Assembly (NCBI GenBank): GCA_040902925.1
Contig: JBBDWJ010000177.1
Coordinates: 1-27,337, forward strand
Length of the DNA: 27,337 nt
Direction of reading: 5' to 3'
Source of the DNA: JBBDWJ01 sp040902925
GTDB taxonomy: Bacteria > Acidobacteriota > Terriglobia > Bryobacterales > UBA6623
In this document: positions 7,264-14,660 of the stretch, piece after piece
How the letters are laid out: each line of letters begins with the position of its first letter
Numbering within the stretch: position 1 is the first letter of the stretch
The notes under the pieces: generated by a model
The model's database searches: none
Seen by the model: the letters and a program-made list of their open reading frames with translations, nothing else
What the model was told of the DNA's origin: nothing
Made by a program: the position numbers and the translations under genes

Positions 7264-7944
7264 CTAGAGCGCCCGCAGTTTTCTCCGCTCTTCGAGGGTT
7301 ATCGCTTGATCGCGGGACTGGCTTGCGACGCCCGCGGAGTCAGATGGGTTAATCGAGGTTGTAGGGGCTGGCTGTAGAGCTAGGCTAAACTCGAAGGCAA
7401 CAACACCGATCTGGTGAACGGCCCCGGAGGCGTCACAGATACCGAACCTGAGAGTCCGCCGTAGTCGTTCTCTATCAATGATTTGAGTGCTCTCCTGACA
7501 TTTCCCAGTTGCAACAACTCGACGTTCAGCGTCGGATAGAGGATCTCCGTCAGGGAGGTCGAAGATTTCCGCCGACGTCAATCCCCTGAGTTCGTCAAGT
7601 GTGCCGTCTGCGAGAATCTCGAATTGGCGGTTGCACCAAACAACGCGGCTGTCTCTGTCTTTGACGACGATCGGGAATGGAAATGCCTGTAGAAAAGCTC
7701 CTGCGACTGATTGGTCGGTCACAAGAGAGGCCAAAGCCGACACAAGATCGCCGGTCTCGGGACCTTGGAGACTCCGTGGACGTGAGGTCGGTGTGGTGGG
7801 GCGCTCTGGGCTGCGAACCCCGCGCTCAAGCTCTCTTGCGATCGCCTCCAAGCTGATTGCTTGCATGGAAGTCCGGCGCTCGAACGCTGCGGTTCTGAGT
7901 CGCTCATGAAGCTCAGGGGGTAAACGGACAACAGTGGCTTTCAT
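7264..7944 (-). CDS. ribbon-helix-helix (Arc-like) protein fused to a PAS domain
   Basis: 226 residues from the ATG at 7944; an in-frame ATG at 7968 would add eight residues, and neither start has a convincing ribosome-binding site. Residues 1-41 match an Arc/CopG-type DNA-binding fold: an N-terminal strand MKATVVRLPPEL, helix HERLRTAAFERR, turn, helix SMQAISLEAIARELE. After a Pro/Arg/Ser-rich linker (about 42-62), residues about 78-185 look like one PAS domain: AFPFPIVVKDRDSRVVWCNR, then a helix-rich middle and a final GAVHQIGVVAFEFS strand. RHH proteins bind operators as dimers and are often antitoxins or autorepressors; PAS domains bind small ligands or mediate dimerisation. A ligand-responsive repressor is the simplest reading (inference). 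It lies divergent from the winged-helix/HD pair and shares a control region containing repeated TAGCATGAT boxes. Confidence 0.72.
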   Translation of the reverse strand: MKATVVRLPPELHERLRTAAFERRTSMQAISLEAIARELERGVRSPERPTTPTSRPRSLQGPETGDLVSALASLVTDQSVAGAFLQAFPFPIVVKDRDSRVVWCNRQFEILADGTLDELRGLTSAEIFDLPDGDPLSDAERRVVATGKCQESTQIIDRERLRRTLRFGICDASGAVHQIGVVAFEFSLALQPAPTTSINPSDSAGVASQSRDQAITLEERRKLRAL

Positions 7945-7950
7945 GATTGC

Positions 7951-7980
7951 TTGACATCTTGATAGCATGATGCCAATAAT
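7951..7980 (+). promoter_or_regulatory. candidate promoter for the winged-helix/HD operon
   Basis: TTGACA (7951-7956) and AATAAT (7975-7980) are 18 nt apart on the plus strand. A further TACAAT at 8077-8082 is an alternative -10 without a good -35. The first candidate is overlapped and followed by the two TAGCATGAT boxes. Confidence 0.4.
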
Positions 7981-8007
7981 GATCTATTACCAAGCTAGCA
8001 TGATAGC
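7963..8007. promoter_or_regulatory. pair of TAGCATGAT boxes, candidate operator
   Basis: TAGCATGAT occurs at 7963-7971 and again at 7996-8004, 33 bp (about three helical turns) apart. The second copy sits in a near-palindrome, GCTAGCATGATAGC (7994-8007, 12 of 14 positions symmetric). Spaced short boxes of this kind are typical targets of RHH repressors, and the encoded RHH-PAS protein is adjacent. Confidence 0.45.
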
Positions 8008-8243
8008 ACGTACAGACTGGCCAACCTGAGATTCAGCAAGGCCGACTTGATCGTTTTCTGAATGAGTAGCGACCAATACAATGTTCGCTTTTTGTTCGCC
8101 TTTTTGTTAAGGTAAAACTAGTCAGACTCGCCCGAAAGAAAGTGGTTGCTCAATCAACTCGACTGTCCCCGTGGAGTTGCCGACCAACGCCACCAAGGAG
8201 CATAATGTCGGCAACCCGGCGCGTCCTGGCAAGGAGGTCGCAT

Positions 8244-8675
8244 ATGCCTATCGCGAAGCCCGCCATTTTGCCCGATCACATTCTTAGTGCTGTCCTAACG
8301 CTGGCCAAGAGGGCACGGGAAGCAGAAGCTTCGGCCCGGAAAAGGCTCGCCTTTCGCAGCCACGACTTTCAGTTACAGGAAATCTTCAGCGATTTGCAGA
8401 AGACAGGCAAGTATCCGATACTGGACGCGTTTGTATTCTCCGACAGTGGTCCCGAGCGCTACAGCCCGGCACTCAACGAGTCAGTTTCCAAGCTCCAGTT
8501 GTCGGGCCTAATCGGTCGCGAAAACCCCGACTACGAGGTTGTGTTTCTGCGACCAGCTGCGGACCGCTTCTTTGACGAAGTGCTTAGTTCACGATTTTCC
8601 AACGACCTTGACCAATTGGGTCAAATCGCCAACGAGTTTCTGCAGAGAGTTGAAATAATTGATAATGTGGGTTAG
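8244..8675 (+). CDS. small winged-helix-like protein paired with HD phosphohydrolase
   Basis: 143 residues from the ATG at 8244, chosen because AAGGAGGT lies five bases before it; the frame is open further upstream but without such a site. Residues 4-35 form a charged helix. The core (about 40-110) has a pattern common in winged-helix proteins of the YwgA/Panacea kind, FVFSDSGPERYSPALNESVS followed by KLQLSGLIGRENP and a beta-wing. The C terminus is helical. From memory, YwgA-like proteins neighbour the HD phosphohydrolase YwfO in Bacillus, which would parallel the arrangement here (21 bp upstream of the HD gene). No enzyme motif is visible. It could be a regulator or partner of the HD enzyme. 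The fold assignment is by pattern only and is tentative. Confidence 0.6.
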   Translation: MPIAKPAILPDHILSAVLTLAKRAREAEASARKRLAFRSHDFQLQEIFSDLQKTGKYPILDAFVFSDSGPERYSPALNESVSKLQLSGLIGRENPDYEVVFLRPAADRFFDEVLSSRFSNDLDQLGQIANEFLQRVEIIDNVG

Positions 8676-8696
8676 AATACAAATCAAGCATTCGCA

Positions 8697-10226
8697 ATGG
8701 CTGCCCCTACAGTGCCGGTCACACTACAGGAGCGTGTTAATACGTTCGTAGAGTGGCTATTCGACGACTATAAGGCAACTACACCAAAAGGGCCGAAGGT
8801 CTTCAACGACGCACTCCTCGGCAACCTCCTTTTTGCGCAGCATGAAGTTGCAGTCATCGACTGTCCACTTCTTCAGCGGCTAAGGAGGATCAAGCAAACG
8901 GGGTTGGTTTACTACGTCTTTCCCTCGGCGACACACAGCCGATTCGAACACTCGCTTGGCGCCGCCGCTCTGGCTGAACGCTGCTTCGATGCGATCCAAG
9001 AACGGGCTGCCGTCGAGGGTAACGGCATTTCAGTCGATCCTGACCGTCACAAGGGCGACTTAGCTCATCTGAGAATGGCCGCGCTGCTCCACGACGTGGG
9101 CCACGGCCTCTGCTCGCATGCCTCGGAACAGATTTATGAGTTGCTTTCTGATCTCAAAGAATTCAAGAACATACCGCAATACGCGACAAACGCTCCGGGA
9201 GAAATACTTTCGTACTTGATAGTTCTGTCCCCAACGTTCCAGAACTGGTTCAACGAACACGTGGTCAGGGATTGCCACGCCAACTTGGACCTGGATAGGA
9301 TCTCCAAGCTCATCCTGGGTAAGCACGATGACCCTGACAAGTACTTCCTCGCCAACATCATTAGCAGCGCTTATGACTGTGACAAGCTTGACTACATTGC
9401 CAGGGATAGCTACTACTGCGGCTTGGCGTTAACGGTTGACTTGCCGAGGTTCTACAGCATGATCTCGATCGCGAAGTACAAGGGCTACCGAGTGCTCGTA
9501 CTTCGAAACTATGTACCGCTCGAACAAATCCTGTTCAGCAAGATGACGTTGTTCGGGTCGGTCTATCATCACCAGAAGGTCAAATGCCTGGATTCTATGC
9601 TTCGGTCGATGATAGGGCACATCGTTGAGAATCCTGATCAGGCTAGTCTCCCAGCGCGTGGTGTCAACGTTTCGTTCGCAGACCCAGTTCAGTATCTCTA
9701 CGTGACGGACGACGAGTTCTTCTGTCAGCCTGCCGGTTTTGGTGACGATTATGTAAGGAGCATGCTCAATCGCTTTCGCCATCGCAATCTGTTTGTGCGA
9801 TGCCTAGAGATATCACGAAGAACCGTCAAGAACTGGGACGGTTACGGACGGCAAACACTTAATGATTTAGCAAAGCTGCCCAACGAGTTATCCGGCGTGG
9901 AGGATGAGATTCATAAGTGCCTCCCGGCCGCCTTCCGCGGAAAATGCAACAAACACGACATTCGGCTCAGCATACCGGGACTTCCTGGGATCAAGACTGG
10001 CAATGCGTTGATTCAAACATCAAAGGATTCGGAGATTGAGAACATCGAGCAGTACTTCCCTTTGGAACAATGGACCGATGCGTATGCCCACAACAAGTGG
10101 AGGAGTTTCTTGTACGCACCACGGGAAATCGCCAAGGCGGTGAGAGATGCCGCCGTGTCAGTTCTCAAGGACCTATGCAAGATGGAACTAGATGTGGAAA
10201 AGTCCAACCAGACCTGCCACCTGTAG
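8697..10226 (+). CDS. SAMHD1-like HD-domain phosphohydrolase (probable dNTPase)
   Basis: 509 residues with all hallmarks of the SAMHD1/dGTPase HD branch. Residues 80-88 HSRFEHSLG carry the first metal ligand H85. Residues 131-141 LHDVGHGLCSH carry H132-D133, H136 and H141, which correspond to SAMHD1 H206-D207, H210 and H215. Residues 227-237 DCDKLDYIARD carry the last metal ligand D229 (SAMHD1 D311). A later VYHHQKVK (about 295) aligns with the SAMHD1 YQHK substrate-binding segment. Enzymes with these motifs cleave dNTPs to deoxynucleosides and triphosphate, commonly as allosteric oligomers. The last 200 residues are less conserved. The gene follows the winged-helix gene by 21 bp and has weak ribosome-binding sequence, suggesting coupling. 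Base composition is visibly lower in GC than the neighbours, suggesting transfer. The role could be dNTP-pool control or phage defence; both are inference. Confidence 0.88.
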   Translation: MAAPTVPVTLQERVNTFVEWLFDDYKATTPKGPKVFNDALLGNLLFAQHEVAVIDCPLLQRLRRIKQTGLVYYVFPSATHSRFEHSLGAAALAERCFDAIQERAAVEGNGISVDPDRHKGDLAHLRMAALLHDVGHGLCSHASEQIYELLSDLKEFKNIPQYATNAPGEILSYLIVLSPTFQNWFNEHVVRDCHANLDLDRISKLILGKHDDPDKYFLANIISSAYDCDKLDYIARDSYYCGLALTVDLPRFYSMISIAKYKGYRVLVLRNYVPLEQILFSKMTLFGSVYHHQKVKCLDSMLRSMIGHIVENPDQASLPARGVNVSFADPVQYLYVTDDEFFCQPAGFGDDYVRSMLNRFRHRNLFVRCLEISRRTVKNWDGYGRQTLNDLAKLPNELSGVEDEIHKCLPAAFRGKCNKHDIRLSIPGLPGIKTGNALIQTSKDSEIENIEQYFPLEQWTDAYAHNKWRSFLYAPREIAKAVRDAAVSVLKDLCKMELDVEKSNQTCHL

Positions 10227-10462
10227 TACGTCTCGATTGCTTTCTTGAGTTGCGACAATTGGGTGGTCTGGACAGATCCTGAACGGAATCTGTTGAGAAC
10301 TGGCAGTAGTGCCGCTACTCCCTTCGTCCGCCCGGCGGGCCCATGGTCGCCCAAGGGCTCTCCGCCTGGTAGGCCCATGAGGATGGTCGAATTTTCGGTT
10401 TGCGCTGCCGAAGGGAAGCTCCTGTACAATGGGGGTGGAAATCTGTTTGTTGAGAGGCGCAC

Positions 10463-11902
10463 ATGGCAACCCAGGAAACTTCCAATTCCGCTTCCAACTC
10501 CGTGAACCGGAGGGACTTCGTTAAGACCGCAGGCGTAGCGACGGCGGCGGCCGCCTCGATTCTGAGCGCTCCCGCCATCCACAAGGCCAAGGCCCAAAGC
10601 CGGGCAGTCAAGTACGGCTTCATCGGGCCCGGCAGCCGCGGCTACCGGCTGCTCGAACGCCACCTGGTGAACATCGACGCCGGGACCTGCGTCGGGCTGT
10701 GCGACATCTACGAGCCGAATCTCAATCGCGCCGTGGAGCTGTTCGGCGGCAAGCCGACTCCTTACACCGACTACCGCAAGATGCTCGAGAATCCCGAAGT
10801 GGAAGCGGTGTTCATCACCGTTCCGCTTTACATGCACTACCCGATCATGAAAGACGCTCTGGAAGCGGGTAAGCATGTCTTTTGCGAAAAGTCGCTGGTG
10901 TTCACGCCGGCGGAAGTACACGGCTTGCGCGCGCTGCATGAAGCGCATCCGAACCAGGTCATCCAGGTCGGGCTGCAGCGCCGCTACAGCTCCTTCTATC
11001 AGACTGCCAAGCAGATGATCGACTCGGGCGCGATCGGAAAAGTCACGCACATCTTCGCGCAGTGGCACCGCAACACCAACTGGCGCCGCAATGTGTCGGA
11101 CCCCTCAATGGAAGACCAGATCAACTGGCGTCTCTATCGCAAGTATTCGGGCGGTTTGTCGGCCGAGCTGATGTCGCATCAAGTCGACGTCGCCGATTGG
11201 TTCCTCGGCGCGACTCCGAAATCGGTGATGGGCGTAGGCGGCACCGACTACTGGAAGGACGGGCGCGACATCTACGACAACATCCAGCTCTGTTTCGAGT
11301 ACCCCGGCGGCGAAAAGCTTCTCTATAGCGCCATCAGTACCAACCGCCACATCATGGGCCGCCGCATTCCGGGCGACGGCTGCCGCGAAGTGATCATGGG
11401 CACCGACGGCTCCATCGAGATCACTTTGATTCCCTACGGCGAAGGCATGTGGTTCGTCGACAAAATGAAAGAAAAGTTCGGCGAGGACACGGGAGAGAAA
11501 AAGGAACAGTGGGTGGCCGGCGCGACTGTCGCCGATACGCTTGGGCAAGGCGAGGGACTGCCGCTGATTCCCGGCATCAAAGATCTCAACTCGCCCGACG
11601 TCGGCTTCATCGAGAAGGAAGTCGAGATGGCCAAGCGCTGGCTCTACGGCAAGGGCATCATGTCGCCGGCCGAAGACAAAGACCCCGAGTACAAGGAGCT
11701 CGAGAGCTTTCTCATCGACGTGCGCGACGGCGGCAAGCCGAAAGCGGATCTCGAAGTCGGTTTGCAGGACTCGATCGCGGTCATGCTCTCCAACATGTGC
11801 ATGGACGAGCAGCGCAAGATCCACTTCAGTGAGATCGAGGCGATGGGCAAGGAAGGCGTCGAGATGACTCAGGCGGCGGGGAAGGCCAGAGCCGACGACT
11901 AA
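10463..11902 (+). CDS. Tat-exported Gfo/Idh/MocA family oxidoreductase
   Basis: 479 residues. The N terminus is a twin-arginine signal (NRRDFVKTAG, Arg16-Arg17) with an Ala-rich hydrophobic stretch and cleavage near AKAQS (about 45). The NAD(P)-binding Rossmann fold follows, with GFIGPGSRG near 52-60 and an HVFCEKSL segment near 140, a variant of the family EKP motif with Ser in place of Pro. The C-terminal alpha/beta domain shows the typical GGLSAELMSHQVDVADWFLG. Family members oxidise or reduce sugars and inositols, or act as glycosidases through an NAD-dependent route. Tat export indicates folding with bound cofactor in the cytoplasm. The substrate is unknown. GAGAGG precedes the ATG; TACAAT at 10425-10430 could be a -10. 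It is a single transcription unit closed by the terminator at 11932-11974. Confidence 0.9.
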   Translation: MATQETSNSASNSVNRRDFVKTAGVATAAAASILSAPAIHKAKAQSRAVKYGFIGPGSRGYRLLERHLVNIDAGTCVGLCDIYEPNLNRAVELFGGKPTPYTDYRKMLENPEVEAVFITVPLYMHYPIMKDALEAGKHVFCEKSLVFTPAEVHGLRALHEAHPNQVIQVGLQRRYSSFYQTAKQMIDSGAIGKVTHIFAQWHRNTNWRRNVSDPSMEDQINWRLYRKYSGGLSAELMSHQVDVADWFLGATPKSVMGVGGTDYWKDGRDIYDNIQLCFEYPGGEKLLYSAISTNRHIMGRRIPGDGCREVIMGTDGSIEITLIPYGEGMWFVDKMKEKFGEDTGEKKEQWVAGATVADTLGQGEGLPLIPGIKDLNSPDVGFIEKEVEMAKRWLYGKGIMSPAEDKDPEYKELESFLIDVRDGGKPKADLEVGLQDSIAVMLSNMCMDEQRKIHFSEIEAMGKEGVEMTQAAGKARADD

Positions 11903-11931
11903 GGTTTTTCAAAGCTGCTGATGCTCAGCAG

Positions 11932-11974
11932 AAAGGGCCGAGAGCCAGACAAGGCTTTCGGCCCTTTTCCTTTT
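11932..11974 (+). terminator. strong intrinsic terminator after the oxidoreductase gene
   Basis: A 15-bp stem (11932-11946 with 11953-11967, one G-T pair) with a 6-nt loop is followed by TCCTTTT, 30 nt past the stop codon. The next gene converges from the other strand and may also end here, although the minus-strand tail is less T-rich. Confidence 0.88.
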
Positions 11975-12019
11975 GTAGCGGCCGGTTTCGGCCGCTGGCG
12001 CTTGCACCAGGAGTTCGGA

Positions 12020-12442
12020 TTAGTCCCAATGAACGACGCGCCGCTCGCGGTCGTCGCGGAACTCTCCGGTGGCAATGAAGATGAGATCGTAGATGACGCC
12101 GATGCCGAGGAACGCGAACGTGAACAGCCAGATCAGGCCGGTGCCGATTTTTCCGACATAGAAGCGGTGCGCGCCCAGCCAGCCCAAAAAGACGCAAAGC
12201 AGCAACGCCGTGAGCCGGTTGCGGTCCGACGGATTCACGACCGGCGTTGGAATCCGCGGGGCTTCGCTTGAACCCACCTCCCAGCCGCAGGCGTGGCAGA
12301 AACGATCCGTGGCGCTCATCACACCGCCGCAGCGCGCGCAGTAGACGATCGACGCGGCTGCCTCGGACTCGGGCGCTCGGGCCGTGATCTCCTCGGCAGC
12401 CGGTTCCGGGGCAGTACTGGTTTCGGACATTTCTTCGGACAT
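12020..12442 (-). CDS. zinc-ribbon and TM2 domain membrane protein
   Basis: 140 residues from the ATG at 12442, with AGGGA upstream; an open frame of 32 further codons upstream looks non-coding in composition. After an acidic Ala/Glu/Pro-rich N terminus comes a zinc ribbon with two CxxC knuckles (CARC and CHAC, about 36-54). The TM2 domain occupies the C-terminal half: a short basic lead-in, then LTALLLCVFLGWLGAHRFYV, the GxxGAHRFYxG motif, and a second helix (LIWLFTFAFLGIGVIYDLIF) with the aspartate typical of the domain. The function of bacterial TM2 proteins is unknown. It is convergent with the oxidoreductase gene. Confidence 0.85.
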   Translation of the reverse strand: MSEEMSETSTAPEPAAEEITARAPESEAAASIVYCARCGGVMSATDRFCHACGWEVGSSEAPRIPTPVVNPSDRNRLTALLLCVFLGWLGAHRFYVGKIGTGLIWLFTFAFLGIGVIYDLIFIATGEFRDDRERRVVHWD

Positions 12443-12587
12443 GCTGTTCGTCCCTGCTCTAATGTACGAAATTCGGGGAGTGTTGTTCCGCGGGGCTTCA
12501 GCGTCGAAGCCGGCGGCCTGACGGGATTCCCTGGGCATTTGGGGCGCCGGTTATTTTCGTGCGGGGAGACGGCGGGAAGCAAGCGGG

Positions 12588-13613
12588 CTATAGCACCCGG
12601 AAGTGAATCTCTAGAACGGCGCGGAATGCCACCGGCTGCTTGCCGCGGTGGGCGGGCTTGAAGACCCATTGGCGAACGGCTTCGACGGCTTTTTCATCCA
12701 GCCCCAGGCCGAGGCTTTTCAGCAGGCGGAAGCTGCCGGCGCGTCCATCGGGCAGGATGATCGCTTGCAGCGAAACCGTGCCTTCGTGGCGTGCGATGCG
12801 GGCTTCTTCGGTGTAATCCGGCTCGGCTCGTTGTTCGAGCTCGGGAGGCTGAATTCCCGGTCCGGGTTCGACGACATCCGCAGCGGGAGGCGACGCCGAG
12901 CCGGTCATTTCCTCTACGCGCGCGGCACGCTGTTGACGGCAGCGTTCCAACATGGCCGTGGCCTCTTCGGAGCGGTGCAGCTTGTAGAGAAGCCGCCCAT
13001 AATGCTCGAGGGTTTCGAGTGTATGAACGTCGTTCGGTCCCAGCGCCTGTTCCCGGATCTTCAACGCGTATTGGTAGTAAACCTCGGCCTTGCTGTTTTG
13101 GGCCTGGTTTTCGTACAGAACGGCCAGATTGTTGATGCTATCGCCTACTTCGGCGTGTTCCTTGCCGAACGCCTTAACCCGCATGGCGAAGGCCTTGCGG
13201 TAGTACTCCCCGGCGAGGTCGTATTTACGGCGGGCGTGATAGTAGCGGCCCACTTCATTGAAGTAGCGGGCCAAATCGGGGCTCTGGTCGCCGTAGGCCG
13301 CTTCGGCTTGCGTAAGCGCCTGGCGGTAGAGATCCTCGGGTTTGGCTAGGTCGCCCTGGGCGCGGTAGAGGCGAGCCAGGCGCACCAGCACCTGCGGTTT
13401 GCGGGGGTCGGCGGGGCCGAAGCCCTGCGCCTGTTGCAGAGCGCTCTGGTAGCGCAGCTCGGCGGCTTCATAGTCCTGGGCCGCCAGGGCCTGATCGCCG
13501 GCGGACAGGGCCTGTTCCCACGGCCCGTCCTGAGGCAGGCACACGGGTCCCCCGAGAGCGAACACTACCGCCGCCGCCCCCAACAGGCGGATACGAAACC
13601 CTAAGGCTTTCAT
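12588..13613 (-). CDS. exported TPR protein with TonB-like C-terminal domain
   Basis: 341 residues with an N-terminal signal (MKALGFRIRLLGAAAVVFAL...). Five or six tetratricopeptide repeats span about 32-225; the copies LYRAQGDLAKPEDLYRQAL, YYHARRKYDLAGEYYRKAF and LYENQAQNSKAEVYYQYAL are clear. A Pro-rich linker follows, and residues about 255-341 match the TonB C-terminal fold (EPDYTEEARIARHEGTVSLQ, then VRQWVFKPAHRGKQPVAF). TonB domains normally couple ExbB/ExbD to outer-membrane receptors. Here there is a TPR scaffold and no ExbB/D nearby, an arrangement common in acidobacterial proteins whose job is undefined. A GGAAG site precedes the ATG, and a TATACT hexamer (13644-13649, minus) lies 31 nt before the start. 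Confidence 0.85.
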   Translation of the reverse strand: MKALGFRIRLLGAAAVVFALGGPVCLPQDGPWEQALSAGDQALAAQDYEAAELRYQSALQQAQGFGPADPRKPQVLVRLARLYRAQGDLAKPEDLYRQALTQAEAAYGDQSPDLARYFNEVGRYYHARRKYDLAGEYYRKAFAMRVKAFGKEHAEVGDSINNLAVLYENQAQNSKAEVYYQYALKIREQALGPNDVHTLETLEHYGRLLYKLHRSEEATAMLERCRQQRAARVEEMTGSASPPAADVVEPGPGIQPPELEQRAEPDYTEEARIARHEGTVSLQAIILPDGRAGSFRLLKSLGLGLDEKAVEAVRQWVFKPAHRGKQPVAFRAVLEIHFRVL

Positions 13614-13819
13614 GAGCTTCCGAGACCGAGACTACAACCCCGAAGTATAGTCAAGTCTACCAGGTAGCTGCGTCAGGACAAACCCGGGAACGCACCCTCG
13701 ACCGATCTGCCGGTTTCCTTAGTCGGGCAAGGGGCGGAAACTCACATTTTGGACGCCGTTAGGCTCTAGCCAGGCCGCCGCCGGCGGGGTGAGATGGACG
13801 CCGCCGGACCTCGCGAGCT

Positions 13820-14398
13820 CTACTTTCGGCAGTGGTAGACAAACGCCGGCGGCAGGTTCCGCCACACGATTTCCGACCGCCTCACGTCCCGAAACGTGGA
13901 TTCCAGCAGGCTGCGAAACCGGCGCGCGCTGGGAAGAAGCAAGCCCTGCAAGTAGGCGAACGTGGCGAAAGTGCCGCCGTGGCGCAGGCTGGCCGCGGCA
14001 GCGATCAGGATGCGCTGCTGGAGGTCCGGTTCAAACACCGCCCACGGCAGGCCGCTCAGAATGCAATCAGCCGGCCCGCGGCCTCGCTGCTCGAGAATCT
14101 GCGGCAGGGTTTCCACAGACCCGTGAACCAGATCGAGATCGGGAAATCGTTTTTGAAGAATGCCGACGAAGGTGTCGCTTTGCTCGATGGCAATCAGTTG
14201 GGATCTGGACCTGAGCCGGAGCCGAATGGCCTCGGTAAACGATCCCGTGCCGGGGCCGAACTCGACGACCAGGGAAGGGGCTTCGTCCTCGATCGCGGTC
14301 AGCATCAGGTTGGCGAGGTCCTTCGAACTTGGGGCGACGGCGCCAACCTTGGTTGGCGATCGGAGGAACTCGGCGAGAAACTCTCGTTTCGACGGCAC
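13820..14398 (-). CDS. PmtA-like phospholipid N-methyltransferase (class I SAM methyltransferase)
   Basis: 192 residues from a GTG at 14398. Residues 14-27 (SPTKVGAVAPSSKD) and the SAM-binding motif I VVEFGPGTGSFT (about 44-55) are shared with bacterial PmtA and rRNA dimethylase-like enzymes. LIAIEQS is the acidic motif II, and ILSGLPW (about 113-119) occupies the catalytic motif IV position. PmtA methylates phosphatidylethanolamine toward phosphatidylcholine, but related proteins act on other substrates, so the product is a best guess. There is no Shine-Dalgarno, and TATAAA lies only 2 nt upstream of the GTG, so the start is uncertain. The 262 bp upstream to the SMP-30 gene hold nothing I recognise. 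Confidence 0.75.
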   Translation of the reverse strand: MPSKREFLAEFLRSPTKVGAVAPSSKDLANLMLTAIEDEAPSLVVEFGPGTGSFTEAIRLRLRSRSQLIAIEQSDTFVGILQKRFPDLDLVHGSVETLPQILEQRGRGPADCILSGLPWAVFEPDLQQRILIAAAASLRHGGTFATFAYLQGLLLPSARRFRSLLESTFRDVRRSEIVWRNLPPAFVYHCRK

Positions 14399-14660
14399 GA
14401 TTTATATGCAGCCCGCGATCTTCAGGCCCGGCGTTCAACACGAACCGGCTTTCGTTGTGCCGATGGGAAGCCAAAATCGGACCGCTCTATTATGGATCAA
14501 GATGAATCGGCGTGGGACTGACTCAACGCGGGTTTGGCTCACCCCGGGCGCGAACGCCCCGAGGGTGCATTTCCCGAGAATTCCAAGTCACGGAACAGCA
14601 TGACGACCTATAACAACGCGGCTCTGTTACGTGCTGTGAACAACGGCGGCCAGCGGACAG

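Noticed and set aside
8082..8110. TGTTCGC(C)TTTTT repeated twice in the region before the winged-helix gene
   Set aside because: Short T-rich slippage repeat; no pairing partner or known binding-site pattern, so not called as an operator.
7264..8675. Reading the RHH-PAS and winged-helix genes as a toxin-antitoxin pair
   Set aside because: Neither protein shows a toxin motif, the genes are divergent, and the RHH protein carries a PAS domain in place of a toxin-binding tail.
10330..10380. GC-rich short stems and repeated GGCCCATG before the oxidoreductase gene
   Set aside because: Stems of only 4 bp in GC-rich sequence, no T-run, too weak to call.
10013..11068. 351-codon minus-strand frame crossing the HD gene end and the oxidoreductase start
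   Set aside because: It overlaps two well-supported plus-strand genes and has no family features.
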